From Phymatolithon calcareum (taxonomy: Eukaryota > Rhodophyta > Florideophyceae > Hapalidiales): DNA of 64,000 nucleotides. The notes beneath the pieces are model-generated. The model was not told the origin of the DNA. It made no database searches and saw only the letters and a program-made list of their open reading frames with translations. Positions 1 to 10,023 of this stretch are shown one piece after another. Position numbers and translations under genes: made by a program. Each line of letters starts with the position of its first letter. Position 1 is the first letter of the stretch. The stretch is taken from NCBI GenBank assembly GCA_977006965.1, contig OZ345378.1:1426001-1490000 (forward strand), read 5' to 3'.

Positions 1-1070
1 AAGAGTAACTTTAAGACAGTCAACCTGTTCAACGTCGACATAGGGGAAACTGACGATGGCATTGCAGAAGCTCACCATCTTGAACCGAGCCAACACCGGC
101 AAAGCGCAGCACCACCCAGGAATGCTTACAGTAAACATTCTCGCCCATCTTCATCGCGAAACGCCAGTTTATCGTCCACAGTCGCAATCAGAAGCTCTTC
201 AGAAGAACAAAAAAGCTTCGATAAAACCTTCCGGAGCTCTAAAATCTCTCTTCCATGCTCTCTCTCCTACGTCTTGAAGGGCTCTTGGGACCTAACATCG
301 CAAAACGAACTTGATGTCGTCTCGCCTGACCGCGAGCCGAATGCTGTCTCTTATGGGGAGCCATGGTACGAGCGCAAAGCTCTAGGACCGAATCTGTTTT
401 GAGATTGCTCTCAGTTCTGGAAACTTCGTACTCTAACCGGAGTTTTCTTATCCAAAAATAACAGTAGTGGTCTTCATACGAAATACGACTGAGGAAGCTA
501 GGAGAGAAGACAGAAGGAAATGAAAGAAGGCAGAGAGAAGATTAGCTACCGTGAACGTCCTAAATGGTTTCCAACCCGGGCATCCCTTTGAAGGACGGCG
601 AATGAAGATTGGCTGTGTAGCGATATGGATGTTAAGCTGGACCATGGTCTGCACCTTGTGCAGCTGGACAGCTGTTGTAACATCAAGTACCATTCGTATC
701 TGTTAAGGTCTACTAGAGCCGTAAGGATGCGGAGTTGTTCCATCAGCTTCGAGAAATCCCGCAGTACAGAAAGAAAGAAGTACGATTGCATGATGAAGCT
801 GTTTCGCCACGTTCAGCTGCGAAAATTTTGCTGCTTGGGCGTCCGCTAAGCTGAGAATAATTGGGCAACAAGAGACTACAGTGACAGAGTTGATTGAGTT
901 TTTCTGAATACTCGTTCTCATAGCAAGAGTTGGGCTCAGCGCCGAGAGCTATTTTTGGAGGACAACAAGGCCAAGGAACTATCTCACCGCTCCTTCTTCT
1001 TCAAATAATGGTATGCCGCTCGCCGAATAGCTCCAGTGAATTTCATTCAGTGCACAACGAAACGAAACAT
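1..1070. other. Intergenic flank with a diverged repeat copy
   Basis: No ORF here has recognisable domains. About 553-745 is a reverse-complement, roughly 80% identical copy of 44.83-45.02 kb, which marks a dispersed repeat. The last four bases (1067-1070, ACAT) are the target-site duplication of the retrotransposon that follows. Confidence 0.6.
553..745 (-). repeat. Dispersed repeat, copy D1
   Basis: The minus strand matches the plus strand of about 44830-45020 over nearly 200 bp with scattered substitutions and small indels. One reading frame is partly conserved between copies (EQL-x-ILTA-x-VD-x-NRY), so it probably derives from a mobile-element coding region. Neither copy retains a full ORF. 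Boundaries were set by eye and the element family is not recognised. Confidence 0.6.
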
Positions 1071-1524
1071 TGTAACAACCTGTGCATGCAAAGCCGCGTT
1101 TAGCGTCCAAGTCCGGTGCGCGCCCTTCTTGACAAGTTGTCAAGACAAAAGTATGGCGATGTCACTCAGTCGGAGAGATCCCCCGATGAGTGCTGCCTTT
1201 ATTGAGTGCGTGCGAACAGACGTCCAAGAATTTATGTATTCTACAACCGCCCCCTAATTAAGCAGCGCTGAGACCCAGGGTCTGCTTTGTACATCGCATT
1301 TGATATCCTCCGCTCAAAACGGCGTCTGAATTGAGAGTTTCCGCAAATGAATAATCCGTATGTGTCAAATGGGTGGCGGTATCAATAAAGGCGAACGCTG
1401 CGGTCAGTAGCTTTCGCGCAGTTCGCGCTCGGCTACGTACTTTACGCTCGCGTTCCGATTCATGGATCTTTGCCACGCAGTAGGAGTCCCCCTGCGGACA
1501 AGCACGACTGTGCAGGGCGTTATA
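1071..1524 (-). repeat. 3' LTR of the retrotransposon
   Basis: This 454-bp direct repeat is identical by eye to 6435-6888. On the element strand it contains an AATAAA polyadenylation hexamer near plus-strand 1198-1204. The adjacent internal sequence (about 1525-1556) includes a short G-rich tract at the expected polypurine-tract position. Confidence 0.95.
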
Positions 1525-1556
1525 GTGCCCCATAAACCTAATCAGCCCGAGCAGGT

Positions 1557-1880
1557 TTAAAATTGGAAAGAGCACTGCTTTAGTGCTTGTTTCTTAAGAG
1601 CTCTTTCACCTGAAGTGTTGAGGAAATCCTCGAGCATCCCTGGAAGATCTTCGAAAACTTGCGACAACGGCTCCCATGTGCGATCGATAGTGTCCGGGAG
1701 ACCCTCCCACTCAACTTGCACTTCGAACTCGTCATTGTTGGCACGAATGTCGCGCAGCTCGCGTGCATTCTGGTACGATGTTTCGGTGTGCTCTGCAGCT
1801 CGCAAAAGACCAGGTGTGACCTCTTTTCCATCCATATCTGCCCGATAGAGACGGAGACGGCGTGCATGAACAACCTCTTT
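1557..1880 (-). CDS. Chromodomain tail of Pol, downstream of an in-frame TAG
   Basis: This is the direct in-frame continuation of the pol reading frame after a single TAG codon (1881-1883). It begins with a gypsy-type linker (KEVVHARRLRLY) and carries a chromodomain core with the aromatic-acidic pattern VEWEGLP...TWEPL about 50 residues further on, then a short basic end and TAA at 1557-1559. In chromoviruses the chromodomain guides the integrase to particular histone-marked chromatin. The linker before it normally follows directly on the integrase C-terminal region. Either the TAG is a disabling mutation in this copy or the tail is made by stop-codon readthrough. An ATG 16 codons after the stop could also start a separate protein. 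Confidence 0.8.
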   Translation of the reverse strand, partial: KEVVHARRLRLYRADMDGKEVTPGLLRAAEHTETSYQNARELRDIRANNDEFEVQVEWEGLPDTIDRTWEPLSQVFEDLPGMLEDFLNTSGERALKKQALKQCSFQF

Positions 1881-4562
1881 CTATCCGGTCAGCAGGTCTT
1901 CTACTTCGAAAACCCAATTGGATTTTGCAGCGACCACCCGCCGGGGCCCGCGCCAGGTGAATTGCAGTTTGTGTCCGGTGTTCACAGCGCGGCGCACCAG
2001 CACAAAATCACCAGGACCAAAGTCAATGGGCTTTATGTTAGTTCGGCGGTTGTGTGTTTCCACGCTCCTCTTTCGCGAAGCAGACGCCAGGTCGGCAACA
2101 TCACGATGCATGTCCTGCAAAGCGGCCTGAGTGGCCTCGATATTAACGAGTTGGCGTGCGTGCGCAACGTCATCGCTGCGAGCTTCCTTGTACCGCGTAA
2201 TTGGCAGTGCCCTCAACAGAGGCCGCGCCGGAATATGTCCTGTGAACACTTCGAGAGGACTGCGATATACGCCGGGCACTTTCGAGTCCCTAGGCCCTAG
2301 TCGTTTCAGCGGCGACAGATTCAAGGCACTTTGAACGCATTCAGTAACTGCAGGCCAATCCCTGGGGGCAAGTCGCCACTCGCTCAGAAACGACTTTGTC
2401 GCCCGCAAAACCTCGCGACAGACTCTCTCCACTGAGCCGTTCGCCCAGGGAGAGTACGCAGTGGTGAAATGATGCGAAATGTGGAACTCGTCGGTGAGGG
2501 CTCGAACGAGTTGATTTTTGAAATGGCTCCCTTGGTCACTGACCAGCCAGTCCATAGAGCCAAAGCACCCGAGCCATGTTGTGATAGCATCCGCTGCGGC
2601 CTCGCTCGTTGCCGCCTCTGTCGGCCAAAGCCAGACATATGAAGAAAGGTCATCGCGGATAATAAGTACGTACTTCTTGCCGTCATTCCCCGGACCCATG
2701 TACAGGAAATCCACGTGAATAACTTCGTTAGGACGCTCGCCATGCAGAGCATGGGAAAATGCACGAGGTATTATTTCTCCTGAGCGAGAGATAATACAAT
2801 GTAAACAGCCGCGGACCAGAGCGTCCACGTCTTTGTCCAAGTTTGCCCACCAAAAGTTCTCGGAGAGGATGCTTTTCGTGGCGTCTTTCCCGCGATGCCC
2901 GACAACACCACTATGGGAAACAACCATAATTTTCAGTTGCAGCTCTAGAGAATCGCTTGGAACCCAAATTCGCCCACTATGTTTCCAAAGCCGTTCACGT
3001 TCATCAAACGAAAGTCCCGCCTTGTCCTCCGTTGCCATCGACTGCGCGTCTCGAATGTCGTCAAGGCTCGGCCATACCAATTCATCCGGAGAGGGAATGA
3101 CTTGTTCCGCGTACACGACGGTCAGACTTGCCGCGGTTCTCAGTGCCTTTCGTTCCCGCCGATAGCCTCGAGCCCAACGTGTAAGTATGTCTGCGAAAAC
3201 ATTTGCCTCTCCATCAACGTGCTCAATGAGGTATGCGAAACGGGACATAAACAACGCCCATCGTTGCACTTTTGACACAACATGTCGACCGAGTGCGGGT
3301 TCCAACGCTAGTGGCGCAAAGACGAACAGCAAATTGCGATGATCGGTGTAGATGTGGGTCATTTGTGAACCGTAAAAGAGATAATCCATTTTGTCCAATG
3401 TTTGGAAGATGGCGAACCCTTCCTTTTCGAAAGTGCTCCAGCCCAGCTCGGCTCCCTTAAATGAAGCACCCAAAAAAGCGAGTGGTTCATGTCTTTGCTC
3501 CGCAATGGGTAGATCAAGTTGGTCACTCTTCGTCTGTGTCACCACAGCAGACCAGTACTTGTCCGAGGCATCTGTGTAGATGCAAATGTCATGATCTTCC
3601 TTGGGATAGGAAAGCTTAACGGCGTTGCGCAGTGTGTCTTGTAAGTTGTTAAATGATGCTTCATGCACTGTGCCCCAAGACAGGCTGCTCAACGTGATAT
3701 TCTTAATGGAGCGTTTTGTACGCTTTCCCGAACGTTTGTATGCGTCCTCAAGGATTCTATGCAGCGGGGCGACGAGCTGTGCGAAGTTGGGAATTGCAAT
3801 GGACATCCAACGGCAACAGTAAACGAATTGGGCGAGCTCGTCGGCGGTACGGGGTGATTTCATGTCCTTGAGGCCTTCCAGACGTGATGGGTCCATGGTG
3901 TATCCCTTGCTAGAGATGATGCGACCGCACCACTTGATTTCTTTCGCGAAGAACTTGCATTTCAAAGCAGAAAGGAACAGGCCCCTTTGGCTACAAATTT
4001 CGAAAAACTTTTCGAGCAATATTAAAATGTCGTCCTCAGTTCTTCCGTGCAAGTTGAAGTCATCGAGCCACGCTTTCATATACGCACGCAAGTCTTTGAA
4101 CAGTGGTTCTACCGTTCTTTGGAAGTATGATGTTGCATTGGCGAGTCCTTGTAATACGCGCTTTGAAGCATAAACTCCCTTAGGTGTGACGATGGCGCAT
4201 GCTTCGTACGAGTCTTCATGAAGTGGCAGCTGCCAGTATCCCGAGACGAGGTCCAGGGTGGCAAAACAAGTGCTTCCTGCGAAGTCGTTGACCTCAGAAT
4301 CGAGGTGAGGCATTGGCCAAGACTCCTTGATGATGGCAGAGTTGACCGGGCGAAGGTCAATTGCCATTCGGTAGCTTGCTCGGGAGTCGGCTTTCGGTAC
4401 AAGGAGTGGTGCAGCTTGCCAAGCAGCGGTTGGACACTCAAATACAAACCCCATCTCAACAAGAGACTGAATGTACTTATCGAGGAACTCCCTCTGATCC
4501 AGAGGGTACCGGCGCGCTTTAACGCGCACAGAACGTCTGTCTGGGTGTAGGCGGACCCTCAT
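1881..4562 (-). CDS. pol: Pol polyprotein: reverse transcriptase, RNase H, integrase
   Basis: This 893-aa ORF starts with ATG at 4562. Reverse transcriptase occupies about residues 20-215, with catalytic box WLDDF near residue 166 in place of the common YLDD or YVDD. RNase H follows at about 320-460 (YTDAS, EKEG, YTDHRN blocks). Integrase spans about 540-760, with an H..H/C..C zinc region (HSGVVGHRG, CLHC), the first catalytic Asp in HVDF, SDQGSHF for the second, and the Glu in NGSVERVCRE. The C-terminal part resembles the GPY/F region (FTWRGPRRV). The protease lies in the upstream ORF instead. The start ATG overlaps the gag stop codon (ATGA, frame -1), so translation needs either reinitiation or frameshifting. 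The frame is open throughout up to the TAG at 1881. Confidence 0.95.
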   Translation of the reverse strand: MRVRLHPDRRSVRVKARRYPLDQREFLDKYIQSLVEMGFVFECPTAAWQAAPLLVPKADSRASYRMAIDLRPVNSAIIKESWPMPHLDSEVNDFAGSTCFATLDLVSGYWQLPLHEDSYEACAIVTPKGVYASKRVLQGLANATSYFQRTVEPLFKDLRAYMKAWLDDFNLHGRTEDDILILLEKFFEICSQRGLFLSALKCKFFAKEIKWCGRIISSKGYTMDPSRLEGLKDMKSPRTADELAQFVYCCRWMSIAIPNFAQLVAPLHRILEDAYKRSGKRTKRSIKNITLSSLSWGTVHEASFNNLQDTLRNAVKLSYPKEDHDICIYTDASDKYWSAVVTQTKSDQLDLPIAEQRHEPLAFLGASFKGAELGWSTFEKEGFAIFQTLDKMDYLFYGSQMTHIYTDHRNLLFVFAPLALEPALGRHVVSKVQRWALFMSRFAYLIEHVDGEANVFADILTRWARGYRRERKALRTAASLTVVYAEQVIPSPDELVWPSLDDIRDAQSMATEDKAGLSFDERERLWKHSGRIWVPSDSLELQLKIMVVSHSGVVGHRGKDATKSILSENFWWANLDKDVDALVRGCLHCIISRSGEIIPRAFSHALHGERPNEVIHVDFLYMGPGNDGKKYVLIIRDDLSSYVWLWPTEAATSEAAADAITTWLGCFGSMDWLVSDQGSHFKNQLVRALTDEFHISHHFTTAYSPWANGSVERVCREVLRATKSFLSEWRLAPRDWPAVTECVQSALNLSPLKRLGPRDSKVPGVYRSPLEVFTGHIPARPLLRALPITRYKEARSDDVAHARQLVNIEATQAALQDMHRDVADLASASRKRSVETHNRRTNIKPIDFGPGDFVLVRRAVNTGHKLQFTWRGPRRVVAAKSNWVFEVEDLLTG

Positions 4563-6385
4563 CGGTTCAACGTCGGCTGGTGGCGATTTTCCCAGCCGAA
4601 TTCGAAAATTTGCTGATACTTAGAGAGTAGTGCAGTAAGGCGTGCAGCCCCTGCGACAGATAGTCCGTTTGCTTTGGCATCTTTCACACGAGCTGCCAAA
4701 GCGGCCTCCAGATCTTCGATTGGGTCCTCTCCGAGATCGACGTATACATCACTGTCTTCGAGCTTATCGTCTTCAGCACCGCCATGACAGTGGAAGGTGC
4801 TCCATTCCGAAGCTTCGCGCAGTTGCAGAATGCTATGTATGGCACCAGGGCTCTTCTCGGCGGAAGCGACCTCTTCTTCTCGTTTTTTAAGAAGGTCGGG
4901 GATGTTTAGCACCCCTCCATACCGGTCGCATGCGGCAGCCAGTAAGGTCCTGTTATCAAGACCGATAGCAGCGAGAACACGTTTGCCAATGAAAACATAT
5001 TCTGTCTCGCGGTCACTCACTAGCCATTCCACACCGCGCATGGCCATATTTGAGCCGTGTCGAATGCGCACGAGCACTGTAGCGGTAACCTTGCGGCTGC
5101 ATGGCAACGGTGGGGCCGTTGCATCAGCCATGTTATAGTTCACTGTCCTTGGCAACGCCTCAACTACGAGCTTCTGATCAGCTTGGAGCATTTGCTCGAG
5201 AATAGATGGCGGTATGATATTTGCATCTGAGCCGGAGTCCGCAAGAACGATAGCCTCTACAGCCCCATTACAGAAAGTTGCAGAAAATAACGAAGAATCA
5301 TCGTCATCATCGTTTCCTCCGAGTCGAGTGACCTTTCCATCACCTTTGTTATTATTGGCTTTGGCTTTCTTTGTCTTATGATAGACGTCAAGAAGACGCT
5401 TCTTTTCTTCCGGTGTGGTATTAGTGCACTCATTCATAAAATGCCTTTCGGGGCAGTCCGTGTTAAGGCAGTGTGGTTTACTGTTCTTTCGTGGACCCTT
5501 CCGGCCGTCACCGCGATTTCCACGACCACTGCCGCTGTCGGATTTGCCGCTTCTTCCGCCGCCGTCACTTCGACCGTTCCCACGGCCACTACCACCGTAC
5601 TTCGCATCACGACGACGGTTTCGCGACTGACGGCGTTCAGGGGCTCCCGTGATCTCTTCCTCCGAATCGGGGTGATTGTCTGCATGGATTCGTTTGGTTG
5701 CATCTTGCCTATCGATCTCACGGGCCTCCTTCGCTAGCTCTCTCATGAATGCGCCATAATTCTTCTTAAAACCGTCTTGCTTCCTCAGTTTTATCGTCAG
5801 AGTGAGCCTTTTTTTTAGCTGTGGGTGTGTGATTCTGCTCAAGATATGCTCAACCGCGATCCCCTGCCTCGTCTCAATGAAGCGGGAGTACCCGCGATTC
5901 TCCAGAGCCGTGGCGTAAGCCAGGCCAAGTTTCCACACGCACATCTCCAAACTTCCGGAGGTGGTCATTTTCACGTGTTGAATATCGCGATGAATTTGGG
6001 CAAGGTCGTAGTCCTCGACGGCCACACATGACCGCTCTTCCACACAAGCTTTGAGGCTCTCCTCGGTGACCGTGTCGGCGCTGTCAGCGATAACCCATTG
6101 AGCCGTGACCATCATGTCTAACACAGGCTTGGAAATTGAATTCAAATAGGTAGTCACCGGCACGTTTCCTCCGGTTTCCTTGTTCTTCTCTTCCACTCGA
6201 CGCTCGTATAGCGCCCTCTTCTGCTTGAAAGTGACAAACGATTCCGTGGTGATGTCCTCTAGGCGCGGTGCCTCTAGAGTTTCGACAATGGTTTGGCGGA
6301 CTGTTTCCGCACTTCTCGGATTGACATTTCCGGTATCATTGTTGGAGCCACCGGCGATGGCGCTTCGCGTCCCCGGACGAGACAT
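4559..6385 (-). CDS. gag: Gag with fused aspartic protease
   Basis: This 608-aa ORF has no stop or frameshift. The N-terminal 230 residues are capsid-like and largely helical with no sharp motif. An Arg/Gly/Ser-rich linker follows (about 245-300), then a zinc-knuckle variant with spacing C-x4-C-x3-H-x4-C. After an acidic run comes the retroviral-type aspartic protease, with active-site LADSGSD near residue 385 and a flap-side FIGKRVLAAIGLD segment resembling the ILG block. In this element the protease therefore belongs to the first ORF rather than to pol. The ORF ends in TGA overlapping the pol ATG by four nucleotides. The start lies 49 bp inside the 5' LTR boundary. Confidence 0.9.
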   Translation of the reverse strand: MSRPGTRSAIAGGSNNDTGNVNPRSAETVRQTIVETLEAPRLEDITTESFVTFKQKRALYERRVEEKNKETGGNVPVTTYLNSISKPVLDMMVTAQWVIADSADTVTEESLKACVEERSCVAVEDYDLAQIHRDIQHVKMTTSGSLEMCVWKLGLAYATALENRGYSRFIETRQGIAVEHILSRITHPQLKKRLTLTIKLRKQDGFKKNYGAFMRELAKEAREIDRQDATKRIHADNHPDSEEEITGAPERRQSRNRRRDAKYGGSGRGNGRSDGGGRSGKSDSGSGRGNRGDGRKGPRKNSKPHCLNTDCPERHFMNECTNTTPEEKKRLLDVYHKTKKAKANNNKGDGKVTRLGGNDDDDDSSLFSATFCNGAVEAIVLADSGSDANIIPPSILEQMLQADQKLVVEALPRTVNYNMADATAPPLPCSRKVTATVLVRIRHGSNMAMRGVEWLVSDRETEYVFIGKRVLAAIGLDNRTLLAAACDRYGGVLNIPDLLKKREEEVASAEKSPGAIHSILQLREASEWSTFHCHGGAEDDKLEDSDVYVDLGEDPIEDLEAALAARVKDAKANGLSVAGAARLTALLSKYQQIFEFGWENRHQPTLNR

Positions 6386-6434
6386 CGCAACGGCAGCAAT
6401 GCAATACAGCCCCCTGCGCAGACGGAGTAATTAC

Positions 6435-6888
6435 TGTAACAACCTGTGCATGCAAAGCCGCGTTTAGCGTCCAAGTCCGGTGCGCGCCCTTCTTGACAAG
6501 TTGTCAAGACAAAAGTATGGCGATGTCACTCAGTCGGAGAGATCCCCCGATGAGTGCTGCCTTTATTGAGTGCGTGCGAACAGACGTCCAAGAATTTATG
6601 TATTCTACAACCGCCCCCTAATTAAGCAGCGCTGAGACCCAGGGTCTGCTTTGTACATCGCATTTGATATCCTCCGCTCAAAACGGCGTCTGAATTGAGA
6701 GTTTCCGCAAATGAATAATCCGTATGTGTCAAATGGGTGGCGGTATCAATAAAGGCGAACGCTGCGGTCAGTAGCTTTCGCGCAGTTCGCGCTCGGCTAC
6801 GTACTTTACGCTCGCGTTCCGATTCATGGATCTTTGCCACGCAGTAGGAGTCCCCCTGCGGACAAGCACGACTGTGCAGGGCGTTATA
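6435..6888 (-). repeat. 5' LTR of the retrotransposon
   Basis: Second copy of the 454-bp LTR, apparently identical to 1071-1524. In element orientation it ends GTTACA, followed by GTAATTACTCCGTC. I see no TGG-initial tRNA-complementary primer-binding site directly after the LTR. Confidence 0.95.
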
Positions 6889-7110
6889 ACATGTAGTCTG
6901 CGCAGCACCGCTAGACGCTCGATCAAGATTCTGTCGATGCCATAACTGACCACAGAAAGAGCACTGTGCCTCCGTCGGACCTGATTTGCGTCCATGAGTC
7001 CATATCCCGTTGTCATGGGAACGGAGGTCACGAGCCGGAGAACGGTTGAGAGATACAGCACTCAGCGAGTGAAGGAAGTGCGACAATTCTGCATCTTCAA
7101 CAAGTGAGAC
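6889..7110 (-). pseudogene. ORF interrupted by the retrotransposon
   Basis: An open minus-strand frame (about 75 codons, entering from 7110 without an ATG I can assign) runs up to the insertion point and is cut by the element after a TGT codon. It includes a Cys/His cluster (CSFCGQLWH, then a Cys about 15 residues on) that loosely resembles a zinc knuckle, and an HDNGIWTHGRK segment. Across the empty site the frame would continue only eight codons on the other side. This may be an older element or gene end into which the retrotransposon nested. Function unknown. Confidence 0.35.
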
Positions 7111-10023
7111 TATAGTTCATAGGGGTCATCAAACTCCTCTGGCAATTTGCGCGATTGTTAGATGATTTTTATTCCCTGGTGCCCATCCAGAAAGTCAGCA
7201 GCACATGACACAGCGAAGGTATTGTGAAGTGCTGCCCGAGCAACTCATCGATAACACATTTGCCACGCGCAGTACTCGTCGACGTTTAGTCGCTAAAGAA
7301 TGTACGTTTGCATTCGGGAGCGGTTTTAGAACCCACTTAACTCCCAAGAAAAAGAAAAGGAGGACTGAGGATGTCATGGAGACTACTTGTGCTATCAAAA
7401 CAACTGCAGAATTGGGAAATTCAAGACGACGAACCTCTTGCACTCATACTGTAATAGGCGTGAAAGTGCCGCACTATATATTTGTGGCGCTTCTACTGGT
7501 AGAAACTGTTTCGCTAAGCACGTTGAAGACATCCATGAGCTTGACGCTTTTTGACGAGCCTAATTGTGAGTAGCTTTCGTTTCCAAAAATGAAATGATTT
7601 TCATTCCTCAATACGTCCTCAATTGAGGAAAAATGTGTTCTCAATTGAGGAAAAAATCCCGGCACATAGACACTAGGAACCCAACGAAGCTTATTGAAGA
7701 AATGGGTAGGCAAGGAGCATGGGCAATTGGTACGCTCAGCAGAACCTTGAAGAAGCCCACATGGACCCCTACAGAAGAGAATGAAGTGGCGCGAGCCATT
7801 GACGTGATACTATGCAATTCTGAATAAGGTAACGGACAAAGCTCGATGCTAGTATAATGCGATTAGAAAGGTGCCGACTTCCTCAAGTTGGGACACATGG
7901 TACCTTCTCAATAAATCCTCTAAATTACGAATAGTACTGCACTATGCATGTATGATATGATAGGTTTTGTGATTGTAGACAGTATTCTCGACTTCGACAG
8001 AAGCCCCCCAGCTGCTCGGCGAAGAGCAGCGCCGCCTACTGTACCTCTACCGACTCCACCGCTTACGTCGTCCACCGTGCAAGCAACGTCGACATGCAAA
8101 TCGTCGGCGCCTTTGCCTTCGTAACTGGCATCATCGCGGAAGTGCGTTATGCTGTACAAACATCAAGACGCAACTTTGGCAACGTTAAACGGGAACGTGA
8201 CACACACTTGTCGGTTCGGGGAGGAGGAGCGCAAGCTGTTCGTTGTTTTTCAAAACGTTCAGAGAGACCATTTTCTAGGCGTTCCGAATAAGCGATTTGG
8301 CCCTCCAATTGTGAGCAAAGGGATATCCGCTCTGAATCTGAGTAGAAAGGAAATTCGTCGAAAGTGCTGTATTGTCTCAGAGTGCTGGTTGAAAGGTTTG
8401 GATATGGAGACTGTGCCTCGCGCGTTACCGGCACACCGACACGTGTTTTGTAGACAGTATCGATGAGCACGACAACAGCGGCCTTTTGTGTTCAAGACAA
8501 TTCTTATCCTGCGACTTCTGGGCTTTTGCGATCTATGCAGAATTTTCCGGTCCTTTCATTTGAACACATGCGAGTACTCAGAATGGATTTTCTGCCAATG
8601 TTGTCAGTGTTTTATCCTTCGAGGCATGTGCGTGACTGTCGCGCCAAGGCAGACTTCTGGATTTGTCGTTTGAGAAGCTCAGTATATCTAGGACTTCTAC
8701 TCCGCTTTGACCACCAAGCCCTTGAGGTGATTTCGATCCTTGATTGATTACATGTTTGCTAGGACACCCCCATGAAGTTTGTTTCTGCAACACAGCGAGG
8801 CACCGAGCGCATAAAGTTCAGTGGCACTATTTTGTCGTGATGTGGAGCGGCGATTAGAGTCCGCAGCTGTCCACGGACCCAGTCATTGCTGATGTCGCAC
8901 ACGTGTGGTCCTGTGTGTGACCCCTGACCCTTTGAAGGGTGCAGTCAATCTGCGTCAAGTCTCAAACCCGGAAGTCCACGCACTGCCTTCCGTGGCACAG
9001 ACAGAAAAATATTGTAGGTTGTCGTGTGCCTGTCGAACAAATTGAGAACGTAGGTACTACGAGTACAAATTTGTGCTTTCCGTACATCTGCTTTTGAGGA
9101 TTGCGCTCTGAGATTCGAGACTCGACATGCGACAGGAGCGTCTCTACTACTGCTGGTACGATTCCCGGTCAATTTGTTTGAAAATACTGATATTAGAAAA
9201 CTGAAAAAAATGTCCATTTGTATCAGGTCTGAGTCATGAGTCTGAAATAGTCTTAAGATGGAAACGAGATGTTGAAAGGACAGATAAGATGTGAAAGTCT
9301 GCTGTTTTTGTTGCCCGTTTATCAACCGAGAAAGTGAAAGACTGCAGTGTGGAGTGGAACACGTACAGATGCAGGGTGGAAGCACCGTTGGGATACTGCC
9401 AGGCCCCCATAGCGAGGAATGCAAGAGTAAATGTTGAGGTCTATCTGGCGTTGTATAGGACGATGAGCTTCGTCCGTGGGATATTCAGGTAATGCATAGA
9501 TTCCAACGTTTACAGCGACGTAAATGACCATGAAGTTTGTTGTTCATGGCCCGCATGGCAAGCCGCGCTATACTTTACCGTATTGTACATGGCACAGGTC
9601 GATCGATCTGGTGTTCTCGTAAATAGATCTAGCTTCTCCTTGAGAGCCATGATTCGAAGGAGAGAAAAAAGGATTCGTTTGACGAAGAAATGAAAGCGGG
9701 GTTCTGAAGAGTAAATTAATGGGTGAACGGCTTGCAAAAAGTGCGCTCATGACCTATTTTTGAAACATCGGATCTAAATTTTGCATCTCTACAGCCAATG
9801 AAACAAGTCTGAATTTCCACAATCAAATGCACCAATCAAGTGAAACCGACACAGTATGATAATGATCCTAATCCCTGTCGTCACATAAGGCACAAACACA
9901 CACGCAGCGCAGGGTTGAGTTGACCCCGCCACCAACCTGCACCTGCATCTTTCGGCGACATCAGCAACCGAACTTCTTCCGGACCGTCCACCCATCCAGC
10001 CCGACCCATTTCCGTCCGGAGCG
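7111..10023. other. Long stretch without a convincing gene
   Basis: All ORFs here are short, overlap on both strands and lack recognisable motifs. A small tandem feature sits at 7618-7656: two copies of the palindromic CTCAATTGAGG followed by an A-run, 22 bp apart. The last few hundred bases before 10024 are probably the leader and promoter of the E2 gene. I see no RNA gene. Confidence 0.5.

Larger units (their letters stand above)
1071..6888 (-). mobile_element. Complete Ty3/gypsy chromodomain LTR retrotransposon (5818 bp)
   Basis: The element has two 454-bp direct repeats (1071-1524 and 6435-6888) that look identical base for base, flanked by the 4-bp duplication ACAT (1067-1070 and 6889-6892). 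Internally, on the minus strand, lie a Gag-protease ORF, an RT-RNase H-integrase ORF and an in-frame chromodomain segment after one TAG stop. The domain order protease-RT-RNase H-integrase-chromodomain places it in Ty3/gypsy, chromovirus branch. Identical LTRs imply a recent insertion. LTR ends are TATAAC...GTTACA in element orientation, so the usual terminal TG is TA here. Only 49 bp separate the 5' LTR from the Gag start. Confidence 0.95.

Noticed and set aside
6622-7086. 154-codon minus-strand ORF
   Set aside because: Chimeric: its first half is flanking DNA and its second half is LTR sequence, created by the insertion.
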